From Shinella sp. WSJ-2 (lineage in GTDB: Bacteria > Pseudomonadota > Alphaproteobacteria > Rhizobiales > Rhizobiaceae), in contig NZ_QWBU01000007.1 in NCBI RefSeq assembly GCF_003432075.1, forward strand, positions 62,001-126,000: DNA of 64,000 nucleotides, in the 5' to 3' direction. A program made the position numbers and the translations under genes. Every line of letters begins with the position of its first letter. Within the stretch, counting starts at the first letter, position 1. The notes beneath the pieces are model-generated. The model worked only from the letters and a program-made list of their open reading frames with translations. It did no database searches and had not been told where the DNA came from. Below are positions 31,784 to 41,088 of this stretch, in pieces.

Positions 31784-34066
31784 ATGCAGCAGATGGACGA
31801 GCGTTTGGACCTGCTTGCGGGCGGCGGTGAAGGGAAGGCTTCGGCGGATAGGCGCGCCTCCTTCGCCCTGCCGGGCCTCGTGCTCGCCGGCGGTGCGCTC
31901 GTCGCTGCCACGCTGTCGCTGTTCATCTTGCTTGGCTTGACGCCGATCAAGCCGGTCGCCAATGTCGTCATCGCCTCGGCGGCGATCAATGCCATCTTCA
32001 TCGTCGGCCTGATGTTCCTGATCGGGCGGGAAATCGTCCGGCTCTTGCGCGCCCGCAGCCGTGGCCGTGCCGCCGCGCGGCTCCATGTGCGCATCGTGGC
32101 GCTGTTTTCGATCGTCGCGATCACGCCGGCCGTGCTCGTCGCCATTTTCGCCTCGATCACGCTCGATGTCGGCCTCGACCGGTGGTTCTCAATCCGCACG
32201 CAGTCGATCGTCAGTTCCTCGCTGAACGTCGCGCAGGCCTATATGCTGGAAAATGCCAGCTACCTGCAGGGCCAGACCGCCTCGATGGCGAACGATCTCG
32301 ACCGCAACCGACAGCTCTACAGCCTCGACCGCACCGGCTTTACCGAACTGATGACGCGGCAGGCGCGCGGACGCGGCATGCTCGGCGCCTCCCTGCTGCG
32401 CGCCGACGGTTCCGTCATCCTCCAGGCAAACATTCCGACCGAAAACCGTCTGCCGCCGGCGCCGGAAGATGCGCTGCGCGCCTCTGCCGCCGGCCAGCCG
32501 ACGCTCATTCCGCCGGGACAGACCAACCTCGTCGGCGCTATCATCAAGCTCGACAACATCCCGGACGCCTTCCTCTACACGATCCGCACCGTCGATCCCG
32601 AAGTCATGCGCTCCATGCGGCTGATGGAGGAGAACACGGCGGAATATCGCGCGCTGGAAGCCGGCCGCACGACGTTGCAGATCGCCTTCGGCGTGCTCTA
32701 TCTCGGCTTCGCGCTCATCGTTCTGCTCGCGGCGATCTGGACCGCGATCGCGGTCGCCGACCGCATTGTCCGGCCGATCCGCCAGCTGATCGGCGCAGCC
32801 GACAGCGTCGCCTCGGGCAATCTCGACGTCACGGTGCCGGTGCGCGTGGCCGATGGTGACGTCGGCAATCTCTCGCGCACCTTCAACAAGATGATCGCCG
32901 AGATCCGTACGCAGCAGGGCGAGATCTTGGATGCCAAGGACGAGATGGACCATCGCCGCCGCTTCATCGAAGCGGTGCTGTCGGGCGTCACGGCGGCCGT
33001 GATCGGCGTGGAGGGCGACGGACGCATCACCATCGTCAATCTCTCGGCGGAAATCCTGCTCGGCCGCAATGCGGTCGACCTGATTGGTGAACCGCTTGTT
33101 GGCGTCACGCCGGAGATCGCCGCCGTGCTTGCCGAAGGTTCGGCCCGCCACCGCAACGAGTTCCGCAAGCAGATCAACATCATGCATGGCGGCAAGGAGC
33201 GGACGCTGAACGTGCAGGTGATCCGCGAGGAAGCGAGCGACGCGCAGGAATCCTTCGTCATCAGCGTCGACGATATCACCGATCTCGTCATCGCGCAGCG
33301 CTCGACCGCCTGGGCGGACGTGGCACGCCGCATCGCGCATGAAATCAAGAACCCTCTGACCCCAATCCAGCTTTCGGCCGAGCGCATCCGCCGGCGCTAC
33401 GGCAAGCAGATCGACCAGGAGGATCGCGCGGTCTTCGACCAGTGTACGGACACGATCGTGCGGCAGGTCGAGGATATCGGCCGCATGGTGGACGAATTCT
33501 CCTCCTTCGCGCGCATGCCGAAACCCACCAAGGAGCGCTCGGATCTGCGCAACATCCTGAAGGATGCCGTTTTCCTGCGCGAGATGGGCAACAACCACGT
33601 CGCTTTCCAAAAGGATTTGGGCGAGGTGCCGCTGACGGGGCTGTTTGACGCGCGCATGCTCGGCCAAGCTTTCGGCAATCTCATCAAAAATGCGGTAGAG
33701 GCGATCGAAGCGCTGCCGCCGGAGGCCGAGCGCGGCGAGCACAAGATCCTCGTGCGCGCCGAGGCTGACGATGCGGGACGGCGCTTCGTCGTTGATGTCG
33801 TCGACAACGGCAAGGGGCTGCCGACCGAGAATCGACATCGCATTCTCGAACCCTACATGACGATGCGCGAGAAGGGCACGGGGCTCGGCCTCGCCATCGT
33901 GAAGAAGATTATCGAGGACCATGGGGGGCAGCTGGAACTGCATGATGCCCCCCAGGACTTCGACCACGGCCAGGGGGCGATGATCCGCGTGATCCTGCCC
34001 TATGAAGAAACCGCGGCCGTCGATGCGGACAAGAATAAGAGCAAGGAAATGAGCCATGGCGTCTGA
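31784..34066 (+). CDS. ntrY: Transmembrane sensor histidine kinase NtrY
   Basis: This 760-residue membrane sensor has about four hydrophobic segments at its ends (33-55, 64-84, 105-130 and about 295-325), which enclose a periplasmic region. A HAMP domain (IRQLIGAADSVASGNLDVTVP), a PAS domain (about 400-500), a HisKA region HEIKNPLTPIQLSAERIRRR and an ATPase domain (NLIKNAVEAI, DNGKGLP, GTGLGLAIVKKI) follow. NtrYX systems respond to nitrogen and redox or microaerobic cues. ntrX overlaps its end by 11 bases. Confidence 0.95.
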   Translation: MQQMDERLDLLAGGGEGKASADRRASFALPGLVLAGGALVAATLSLFILLGLTPIKPVANVVIASAAINAIFIVGLMFLIGREIVRLLRARSRGRAAARLHVRIVALFSIVAITPAVLVAIFASITLDVGLDRWFSIRTQSIVSSSLNVAQAYMLENASYLQGQTASMANDLDRNRQLYSLDRTGFTELMTRQARGRGMLGASLLRADGSVILQANIPTENRLPPAPEDALRASAAGQPTLIPPGQTNLVGAIIKLDNIPDAFLYTIRTVDPEVMRSMRLMEENTAEYRALEAGRTTLQIAFGVLYLGFALIVLLAAIWTAIAVADRIVRPIRQLIGAADSVASGNLDVTVPVRVADGDVGNLSRTFNKMIAEIRTQQGEILDAKDEMDHRRRFIEAVLSGVTAAVIGVEGDGRITIVNLSAEILLGRNAVDLIGEPLVGVTPEIAAVLAEGSARHRNEFRKQINIMHGGKERTLNVQVIREEASDAQESFVISVDDITDLVIAQRSTAWADVARRIAHEIKNPLTPIQLSAERIRRRYGKQIDQEDRAVFDQCTDTIVRQVEDIGRMVDEFSSFARMPKPTKERSDLRNILKDAVFLREMGNNHVAFQKDLGEVPLTGLFDARMLGQAFGNLIKNAVEAIEALPPEAERGEHKILVRAEADDAGRRFVVDVVDNGKGLPTENRHRILEPYMTMREKGTGLGLAIVKKIIEDHGGQLELHDAPQDFDHGQGAMIRVILPYEETAAVDADKNKSKEMSHGV

Positions 34067-35420
34067 TATTCTGGTCGTTGACGACGAAGAGGACATCCGC
34101 GAGATCGTCTCCGGCATCCTGTCGGACGAGGGGCACGAGACGCGCACCGCCTTTGATAGCGACAGCGCGCTGGCGGCGATCAGCGACCGCGTTCCACGGC
34201 TCGTTTTCCTCGACATCTGGATGCAGGGCAGCAAGCTCGACGGGCTGGCGCTGCTCGACGAAATCAAGAGCCGCCATCCCGACCTGCCGGTCGTGATGAT
34301 TTCCGGCCACGGCAATATCGAGACGGCCGTGTCGGCGATCCGCCGCGGCGCCTATGACTTCATCGAAAAGCCGTTCAAGGCCGACCGGTTGATTCTCATC
34401 GCCGAGCGAGCGCTGGAAAACTCCAAGCTGCGCCGCGAGGTGACGGAGCTGAAGAAGCGATCCGGCGATCCGGTCGAGTTGATCGGCACCTCCGTCGCCG
34501 TCTCGCAACTTCGCCAAAACATAGACAAGGTCTCACCGACCAACAGCCGCATCATGATCCTCGGCCCCTCCGGTTCCGGCAAGGAACTTGTGGCGCGCAT
34601 GATCCACCGCAAGTCAACGCGGGCAAGCGGTCCCTTCGTCGTGCTGAATGCCGCGGCGATCACGCCGGAGCGCATGGAGGTCGCGCTGTTCGGCACGGAG
34701 GGCACGCCGGGCCAGCCGCGCCGCACCGGAGCGCTGGAAGAGGCTCATGGCGGCATCCTTTATCTCGACGAGATCGGTGAAATGCCGCGCGAGACGCAGA
34801 ACAAGATTCTGCGGGTGCTGGTCGACCAGCAATTCGAACGCGTCGGCGGTTCCAAACGCGTGAAGGTGGACGTGCGGATCATTTCCTCCACCGCGTATAA
34901 TCTCGAAAGCCTGATCGCGGAGGGAGGGTTCCGAGAAGATCTCTACCACCGCCTCGCCGTGGTGCCGGTGCGCGTGCCGCCGCTCGCCGAGCGACGCGAG
35001 GATATTCCCTTCCTCGTCGACATGTTCATGCGCCAGGTCAGCGAGCAGGCCGGTATCCGTGCCCGCAAGATCGGTGATGATGCCTTGGCCGTGCTGCAGG
35101 CGCACGACTGGCCAGGCAACATCCGCCAGCTGCGCAACAATATCGAGCGCCTGATGATTCTCGCCCGCAGCGACGGCCCCGACACGCCGATCACCGCCGA
35201 CATGCTGCCGACGGAAGTGGGCGACATGCTGCCGAAAATTTCCACGCAGGGTGACCAGCACATCATGACGCTTCCGCTGCGTGAAGCCCGTGAAATGTTC
35301 GAGCGTGACTATCTGATCGCGCAGATCAATCGCTTCGGCGGCAACATTTCCCGCACGGCCGAATTCGTCGGCATGGAACGTTCCGCGCTCCATCGCAAAC
35401 TGAAGTCGCTTGGCGTATAA
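34056..35420 (+). CDS. ntrX: Response regulator NtrX
   Basis: This 454-residue NtrC-family regulator has a receiver (D53 in LVFLDIWMQGS), an AAA+ domain with Walker A GPSGSGKEL and Walker B GILYLDEIGEM, and a C-terminal Fis-type DNA-binding helix (ISRTAEFVGMERSALHRKLKSL). The place of the GAFTGA loop reads GTEGTPGQPRRTG, so contact with sigma-54 is unlikely. This is the rule for alphaproteobacterial NtrX. It is translated with ntrY. Confidence 0.95.
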   Translation: MASDILVVDDEEDIREIVSGILSDEGHETRTAFDSDSALAAISDRVPRLVFLDIWMQGSKLDGLALLDEIKSRHPDLPVVMISGHGNIETAVSAIRRGAYDFIEKPFKADRLILIAERALENSKLRREVTELKKRSGDPVELIGTSVAVSQLRQNIDKVSPTNSRIMILGPSGSGKELVARMIHRKSTRASGPFVVLNAAAITPERMEVALFGTEGTPGQPRRTGALEEAHGGILYLDEIGEMPRETQNKILRVLVDQQFERVGGSKRVKVDVRIISSTAYNLESLIAEGGFREDLYHRLAVVPVRVPPLAERREDIPFLVDMFMRQVSEQAGIRARKIGDDALAVLQAHDWPGNIRQLRNNIERLMILARSDGPDTPITADMLPTEVGDMLPKISTQGDQHIMTLPLREAREMFERDYLIAQINRFGGNISRTAEFVGMERSALHRKLKSLGV

Positions 35421-35449
35421 GGCGCCGAGCGACTGAGGGATTCTAGGGC

Positions 35450-36826
35450 ATGAAGGTCATCATCTGCGGCGCCGGACGCGTCGGCTACGGTATTGCCGAG
35501 CGGCTTTCGGAGGAGGGCAACGACGTCTCCGTGATCGACACGCAGCCATCGCTGATTGCGGCCATCTCCGAGACGCTCGACGTCAGCGGCGTCGTCGGCC
35601 ACGGCGCCCATCCCGAGGTGCTGGCCAAGGCCGGCGCGGACCAGGCGGACATGCTGATCGCCGTGACCCTGTTCGACGAGATCAACATGGTCGCCTGCCA
35701 GGTCGCCCATTCGCTGTTCAACGTGCCGACCAAAATCGCCCGCATCCGCGCGCAGAGCTATCTGGCGCCGGAATATTCCGATCTGTTCTCGCGCGAAAAC
35801 ATGCCCATCGACGTTACCATCTCGCCGGAGGTGGAGGTAGGCAAGATGGTGCTGCGGCGCATTTCCTTCCCCGGTGCGACGGATGTCGTGCGCTTTGCCG
35901 ACGACCGAATCGTCATGGTGGCGATCGAATGCATGGAGGATTGCCCGGTTGTCGAGACGCCACTGAAGCAGCTCAGCGAGCTCTTTCCGGACCTCAATGC
36001 TACCGTCACCGGCATCTTTTCCAACGGCAAGCTGACCGTGCCGAACTCTTCCGACCAGCTGCATTCCGGCGATCTCGCCTATGTCGTCTGCGACAAGGGG
36101 CATGTGCGGCGCACGCTCGCGCTGTTCGGTCATGAGGAGCAGGAGGCGGCGCGCATCGTCATCGCCGGCGGCGGCAATATCGGCTATTTCGTCGCCAAGG
36201 CCATCGAGGATTATCAGCCGAAGACCCGACTGAAGATCATCGAGAGTGACCGGGAGCGCGCCGTCGCCGTCGCCGACAAGCTGCGCAACGCTGTTGTCCT
36301 GCATGGCTCGGCGCTCGACCAGAAGATGCTGCTGCAAGCCGATATCCAGGATGCCGACCTGATCGTGGCGCTGACCAACAACGATCAGATCAACATTCTG
36401 GGCTCCGTCATGGCCAAACGCCTCGGCTGCAAGCAGAATCTCGTCCTGATCAACGATCCGAGCTACCAGGATTTCACCAAGACGCTGGGCATCGACGCCA
36501 GCATCAATCCGCGCGCCGTGACGATCTCCGGCATCCTCCAGCACGTCCGTAAGGGCCGCATCCGCTCCGTCTATGCGGTGCAGAAGGGCTCAGCCGAAGT
36601 GATCGAGGCCGAGGCGCTGGAAACGTCGCCGCTCGTCGGCAAGCCGCTGCGCGATATCGAGCTGCCGCCCGGCATCCGCATCGGCGCCGTCTATCGCGAC
36701 AAGACGGTGATCCGGCCGGACGGCAACACCAAGATCAAGGCGAAGGACCGGGTGGTGCTCTTTGCGGCGGCCGGTGCGGTGCGCCATGTCGAACAGCTCT
36801 TCCGCGTCAGCATTCAATACTTCTAG
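35450..36826 (+). CDS. trkA: Trk system potassium uptake protein TrkA
   Basis: This 458-residue peripheral protein gates the TrkH/TrkG potassium channel. It is a duplicate of RCK units: each half has an NAD-binding Rossmann start (IICGAGRVGYGIAE at residue 3, IVIAGGGNIGYFVAK near 236) followed by a TrkA_C domain. It lies 29 bp after ntrX, the standard alphaproteobacterial order. No trkH lies in the window. Confidence 0.96.
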   Translation: MKVIICGAGRVGYGIAERLSEEGNDVSVIDTQPSLIAAISETLDVSGVVGHGAHPEVLAKAGADQADMLIAVTLFDEINMVACQVAHSLFNVPTKIARIRAQSYLAPEYSDLFSRENMPIDVTISPEVEVGKMVLRRISFPGATDVVRFADDRIVMVAIECMEDCPVVETPLKQLSELFPDLNATVTGIFSNGKLTVPNSSDQLHSGDLAYVVCDKGHVRRTLALFGHEEQEAARIVIAGGGNIGYFVAKAIEDYQPKTRLKIIESDRERAVAVADKLRNAVVLHGSALDQKMLLQADIQDADLIVALTNNDQINILGSVMAKRLGCKQNLVLINDPSYQDFTKTLGIDASINPRAVTISGILQHVRKGRIRSVYAVQKGSAEVIEAEALETSPLVGKPLRDIELPPGIRIGAVYRDKTVIRPDGNTKIKAKDRVVLFAAAGAVRHVEQLFRVSIQYF

Positions 36827-36833
36827 GATTTCC

Positions 36834-37697
36834 ATGCCGCGCTTCGCCTATGTCAACGGCCGCTATGTCCGCCACGCCGATGCCGCGGTCTCCATCGAGG
36901 ACCGGGGGCTGGTCTTCGGCGATGCTGTCTATGAAGTCTGCCAGGTTCAGCGGGGCTTCATCGTCGATCTGACGCGGCATCTAGACCGGCTCGACCGATC
37001 GCTCGGCGAAATCCGCATTCGCGCGCCGATGAGCCGCGCGGCGCTTGTCGGGATCCTGCGCGAGGTGCTGCGCCGCAACCGCGTCGTCAACGGCATGGTA
37101 TATCTCCAGATTTCGCGCGGCGTCGCCCGGCGCGACCATGTGTTTCCCTCGCCCGAGGTCCGGGCCTCACTGATCGTGACGGCCAAAAGCCTCAACCCGG
37201 CGATCAATGCCGCGAAATACGCTGCCGGCATCAAGGCGGTGACCGTGCCGGACAACCGCTGGGGCAGGGTGGATATCAAGACCGTCGGCCTGCTGTCGAA
37301 CGTGCTGGCCCGCCAACAGGCGAAGGAGGCGGGCGCGCAGGAGGCGATTTTCGTCGATCGTGACGGCAAAGTCACCGAGGGCGGCGCAACGAACCTGTGG
37401 ATCGTCGATAAGGCCGGAATGCTGGTGACGCGCCCGGCCGACCATGCGATCCTCCAAGGCATCACCCGCACCACAGTGATGGATGTGGCCGGAAAACTCG
37501 GGATAGCGGTGGAAGAACGGCGCTTTTCGGTGACGGAAATGCTCGAAGCGCGCGAGGTTTTCATCACCGGGGCCACGACCATCTGCCTCCCGGTGGTCGC
37601 CATCGACGGACAGAGCATCGCCAACGGCCATCCCGGCATGACGGCGCAGAAAATCAGGGATGCTTTTTTCGCCGTTGCGGAGAAGACCGTGATTTGA
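36834..37697 (+). CDS. D-amino acid aminotransferase-like class IV PLP enzyme
   Basis: This 287-residue class IV aminotransferase begins PRFAYVNGRYVRHADAAVSI with EDRGLVFGDAVYE. It has the PLP-lysine region WGRVDIKTVGLLSNVLARQQA and EGGATNLWIV. The likely reaction is transamination of D-alanine with 2-oxoglutarate, making D-glutamate for cell wall. Branched-chain aminotransferase or 4-amino-4-deoxychorismate lyase are the related alternatives. The start at 36834 (seven bases after trkA, with AGGA) is preferred over a frame overlapping trkA. Confidence 0.87.
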   Translation: MPRFAYVNGRYVRHADAAVSIEDRGLVFGDAVYEVCQVQRGFIVDLTRHLDRLDRSLGEIRIRAPMSRAALVGILREVLRRNRVVNGMVYLQISRGVARRDHVFPSPEVRASLIVTAKSLNPAINAAKYAAGIKAVTVPDNRWGRVDIKTVGLLSNVLARQQAKEAGAQEAIFVDRDGKVTEGGATNLWIVDKAGMLVTRPADHAILQGITRTTVMDVAGKLGIAVEERRFSVTEMLEAREVFITGATTICLPVVAIDGQSIANGHPGMTAQKIRDAFFAVAEKTVI

Positions 37698-37796
37698 TAC
37701 CAAAATCGACGGTCGGGCACATCGGTTGCCGGGCCTGGGGGCAATTTATTTCAGTCAACCGGTCTCAAGGGCCGGCAATCAGAAAGAAGCGGCGCG

Positions 37797-38039
37797 ATGG
37801 CGGAACGTTCTCAGAACCTGCAGGATCTTTTTCTTAATACCGTTCGCAAGCAAAAGATTTCTCTCACGATCTTTCTCATCAACGGGGTCAAGCTGACCGG
37901 GGTTGTCACCTCCTTCGACAATTTCTGCGTGCTGCTCCGTCGCGACGGTCACTCGCAGCTCGTGTACAAGCACGCGATCTCGACCATCATGCCCGGCCAG
38001 CCGCTGCAGATGTTCGAGACCGAGGAAAGCGGCTCCTGA
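37797..38039 (+). CDS. hfq: RNA chaperone Hfq
   Basis: This 80-residue Sm-like protein forms a hexamer that pairs small RNAs with mRNAs. Sm1 (residues 16-55, [20 protein letters not shown]) and Sm2 ([10 protein letters not shown]) match the family. The short C-terminal tail is usual for rhizobia. The sites for poly-U (distal His/Lys in YKHA) and the aromatic Phe are kept. It lies directly upstream of hflX. Confidence 0.97.
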   Translation: MAERSQNLQDLFLNTVRKQKISLTIFLINGVKLTGVVTSFDNFCVLLRRDGHSQLVYKHAISTIMPGQPLQMFETEESGS

Positions 38040-38116
38040 CAGGACCCAAGACCATTAAAAAATCTGATTCATCCAAGGATTCCATCGTCCCGGACGTCGA
38101 AAAACGCCGGGACGAC

Positions 38117-39436
38117 ATGCGCGCTGTCGTCATCGCGCCTGTTTTAAAGGCGCGCACGAAGCCGGATCCGACCGTCGTGACGCGTTCCGACGAGGCCCGC
38201 CTCGAAGAGGCCGTCGGCCTTGCGCGCGCCATCGATCTCACCATCGTCGCCTCCATGCTCGTGCCCGTCAGCCAGCCGAAGCCCGGCACATTGCTCGGCA
38301 CCGGCAAGATCGAGGAGATCAAGGCGGCGCTCGATGAACACGACGCCGGTCTCGTCATCGTCGACCATCCGCTGACGCCGGTGCAGCAGCGCAATCTCGA
38401 GAAGGAATGGAACGCCAAGGTCATCGACCGCACGGGCCTCATTCTGGAGATCTTCGGCCGCCGCGCCTCCACCAAGGAAGGCACGTTGCAGGTCGAGCTT
38501 GCGCATCTCAACTACCAGCGCGGCCGCCTCGTGCGCAGCTGGACCCACCTCGAACGCCAGCGCGGTGGCGCGGGCTTCATGGGTGGTCCCGGTGAAACGC
38601 AGATCGAAGCCGACCGCCGCCTGTTGCAGGACAAGATCGTCAAGCTGGAGCGCGAGCTGGAGCAAGTGCGCCGCACCCGCCAGCTGCATCGCTCGAAGCG
38701 CAAGAAGGTGCCGCATCCGATCGTGGCGCTCGTCGGCTATACCAACGCCGGCAAGTCGACGCTGTTCAACCGCATCACCGGCGCGGGCGTGCTGGCCGAG
38801 GACATGCTCTTTGCCACGCTCGATCCGACGCTGCGCCGCATGAAGCTGCCGCAGGGCCGGACCGTCATCCTGTCCGACACCGTGGGCTTCATCTCCGACC
38901 TACCGACCCATCTCGTCGCCGCTTTCCGCGCGACGCTGGAAGAGGTGCTGGAAGCCGATCTCGTGCTCCACGTGCGTGACATGTCCGATCCGGACAACGG
39001 TGCGCAATCGTCCGACGTGCTGCGCATCTTGGGTGAGCTCGGCATCGACGAGAAGGACGGCGCGGAGCGTATCCTCGAAGTCTGGAACAAGATCGACCGG
39101 CTGGAGCCGGAGGCGCGCGACGCACTGGTGCAGAAGGCCGAGACGCAGCCGAATGTCGTCGCCGTCTCCGCGATTTCGGGCGAGGGTGTTGATGCGTTGC
39201 TGTCGGAAATCAACCAGCGTCTTTCCGGCGTTTTGGTCGATCGTGACGTTACCGTGCCCGTCATGCAGCTGCAATTGCTGCCGTGGATCTACGATCACTC
39301 GATCGTCGATGTCCGCGAGGACCTCGAAGACGGCAATGTGCGGCTGGAACTGCGGCTGACGGAAACGGAAGCAGCGGAACTGGACCGCCGCCTCGGCATT
39401 GGCGGCAAAGCCGTGCGTGAGGATTGGGAACGCTAA
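38117..39436 (+). CDS. hflX: GTPase HflX (ribosome-splitting)
   Basis: This 439-residue (or longer) GTPase binds 50S subunits and rescues stalled ribosomes. Its N-terminal HflX domain contains GGPGETQIEADRRLL. The G domain has GYTNAGKSTLFN (G1), DTVGFISDLP (G3) and NKID (G4). The ATG at 38117 lacks a good ribosome site. The same frame is open back to a CTG at 38036 that overlaps the hfq stop and has GAGGAAA upstream, which would add 27 residues. Confidence 0.93.
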   Translation: MRAVVIAPVLKARTKPDPTVVTRSDEARLEEAVGLARAIDLTIVASMLVPVSQPKPGTLLGTGKIEEIKAALDEHDAGLVIVDHPLTPVQQRNLEKEWNAKVIDRTGLILEIFGRRASTKEGTLQVELAHLNYQRGRLVRSWTHLERQRGGAGFMGGPGETQIEADRRLLQDKIVKLERELEQVRRTRQLHRSKRKKVPHPIVALVGYTNAGKSTLFNRITGAGVLAEDMLFATLDPTLRRMKLPQGRTVILSDTVGFISDLPTHLVAAFRATLEEVLEADLVLHVRDMSDPDNGAQSSDVLRILGELGIDEKDGAERILEVWNKIDRLEPEARDALVQKAETQPNVVAVSAISGEGVDALLSEINQRLSGVLVDRDVTVPVMQLQLLPWIYDHSIVDVREDLEDGNVRLELRLTETEAAELDRRLGIGGKAVREDWER

Positions 39437-39465
39437 CGCAACGTCATTCTTTTGACGTTGCGTTA
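39434..39465. terminator. Hairpin holding the stop codons of hflX and mazG
   Basis: A perfect 13-bp stem (TAACGCAACGTCA at 39434-39446, complement at 39453-39465) has a 6-base loop. The hflX TAA is its left edge and the mazG TAA (read on the minus strand) its right edge. No T-run follows on either strand, so it may protect mRNA ends rather than terminate. Confidence 0.6.
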
Positions 39466-40296
39466 TCCAAGCTGCCGCTCGATCTGCTTGGCGGCCTGCC
39501 ACAGTTCTTCCATGCGCTCCAGCGTCGCGGTCTCAAGGCCTTCGCCATTGGCCGCGAGGCTATCCTCGATATGCGAGAATCTGTTGCGGAACTTGGTGTT
39601 CGTGCCGCGCAGCGCCATTTCCGGATCGGCTCCGACATGGCGGCCGATATTGACCAGTGCAAAGATGAGGTCGCCGAGTTCGTCGGCAACGGCTTTGGGA
39701 TCATTATTGCGCAGGGCTTCACGCAGCTCGCCGATTTCCTCCTCGATCTTGTCGAGGATCGGCGTAGGCTCCGACCAGTCGAACCCCACTTTGGCCGCGC
39801 GCTCCTGAAGTTTCAGCGCCTCAACAAGGGCTGGGAAGGAACGCTGCACCGAACCGAGATGGCCGCGCAATGGGTCTTCCGGCATGCCGCGCTTCGCGCG
39901 CCGCTCTTTGCGCTCGCGCTTCTCCGCCTGTTTGATCGCATCCCATTGCAGCTTCACGGCTTCGGGCGTGTCGGCGTCCGAGCGGGCGAAGACATGCGGG
40001 TGGCGGCGGATCATTTTGCGCGTCACGGCCTCGACGACGCTGCCAAAATCGAAATCGCCGCTCTCTTCGGCCATCCGGGCGTGGAAGACCACCTGCAAAA
40101 GCAGGTCGCCCAGCTCCTCGCAGAGATCGTCCATGTCTCCCCGCTCGATCGCATCGGCGACCTCGTAAGCCTCCTCGATTGTGTAGGGCTTGATCGTCTC
40201 GAAGGTTTGGACCACGTCCCAGGGGCAGCCGGTTTCCGGCTGACGCAGGGCTTGCATGATCTCGATCAGGCGCTCGATGTCGCGGCTCGGCTGCAT
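39463..40296 (-). CDS. mazG: Nucleoside triphosphate pyrophosphohydrolase MazG
   Basis: This 277-residue protein has two MazG domains, with metal-binding EExxE..ExxD patterns in EEAYEVADAIE/EELGDLLLQVVFHA (N-terminal) and EEEIGELREAL/ADELGDLIFALVN (C-terminal). MazG hydrolyses non-canonical or excess NTPs. The window shows no MazEF toxin pair beside it, so a housekeeping role is likely. It is convergent with hflX. Confidence 0.95.
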   Translation of the reverse strand: MQPSRDIERLIEIMQALRQPETGCPWDVVQTFETIKPYTIEEAYEVADAIERGDMDDLCEELGDLLLQVVFHARMAEESGDFDFGSVVEAVTRKMIRRHPHVFARSDADTPEAVKLQWDAIKQAEKRERKERRAKRGMPEDPLRGHLGSVQRSFPALVEALKLQERAAKVGFDWSEPTPILDKIEEEIGELREALRNNDPKAVADELGDLIFALVNIGRHVGADPEMALRGTNTKFRNRFSHIEDSLAANGEGLETATLERMEELWQAAKQIERQLG

Positions 40297-40303
40297 GGCG
40301 GTC

Positions 40304-40915
40304 TCAGTTCAGCGGGATGTTGTTGTCAGCCTTGCCGGACTGGTAGCTTTCCGACAGCGCGTCATAGGCGGCGCGGATCTTTGCATCCTGCGCTTTCAAA
40401 TCGGCCTTGGCGGTCTCGTCGGCGGTGGCGACCAGGTCGGCTATAGCGGCGGAATGCCAGAAGGCGTTGGTCTTGGCATAGCCGCCGGGATCGAGCCGGA
40501 AGACTTCCTTCAGGATGCGCAGGTCGTGCGGAATGGCGAAGCTGTCGCGCGAATCCTCATGGCTGAAGAAATAGTAGAAATTGTCGAAGCCGGCCCAGGT
40601 GATGGCCGAAAGGCACATGGAGCAGGGCTCATGCGTCGAAAGGAAGACGTAATCCTTGGTGTTGGGCTTCTCCACGCGCTCGTAGAGGCGTTTCAGTGTA
40701 TGCACTTCGCCGTGCCAGAGCGGATTTTCCGTCTCGTTGTTCGTTTCGGCGAGAACGAGCGAAAGATCCGTCTTGTTGAGGATCGCCGCGCCGAACACCT
40801 TGTTGCCGGCCGCAACGCCCTGGCGCGTCAGCGGCAGGATGTCGAATTCCATCACGTCGAGCAGACGTTTTGCAAGCGCGGCCTGGTTCATGGCGGGATT
40901 CCCTGTTGGCGTCAT
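40304..40915 (-). CDS. Cytidine/deoxycytidylate deaminase-fold protein
   Basis: This 203-residue zinc deaminase has the zinc site HGE (in NPLWHGEVHTLKRL, a variant of HAE) and PCSMC (in THEPCSMCLSAITW). The extra C-terminal helical stretch (about residues 150-203) is longer than in typical tRNA or guanine deaminases. The substrate is unclear. Both ATG 40915 (AAGGA upstream) and ATG 40891 (MNQAALAKRLL, AGGGA upstream) are possible starts. It lies seven bases upstream of mazG on the same strand, so the pair may share a nucleotide clean-up role. Confidence 0.85.
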   Translation of the reverse strand: MTPTGNPAMNQAALAKRLLDVMEFDILPLTRQGVAAGNKVFGAAILNKTDLSLVLAETNNETENPLWHGEVHTLKRLYERVEKPNTKDYVFLSTHEPCSMCLSAITWAGFDNFYYFFSHEDSRDSFAIPHDLRILKEVFRLDPGGYAKTNAFWHSAAIADLVATADETAKADLKAQDAKIRAAYDALSESYQSGKADNNIPLN

Positions 40916-41088
40916 GCGGCATCCTTACCGGGCGCCCGGGCGGACAGGCAAGGGCGGCCGGTGACTTATGCTCAAAATGCGGGGTCGCAGAGCAAAACAA
41001 TACGCCCCTCCAAGACCATTGGAATTTCTGTTTCTTTTGTTTCTTGTCGTTTTTCGCGATAGTGCGCACACTTCAACCGGACCCTATC

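Noticed and set aside
39463-40296. MazG as part of a MazEF toxin-antitoxin or defence locus.
   Set aside because: No mazE or mazF is nearby. The two-domain MazG is a common housekeeping protein.
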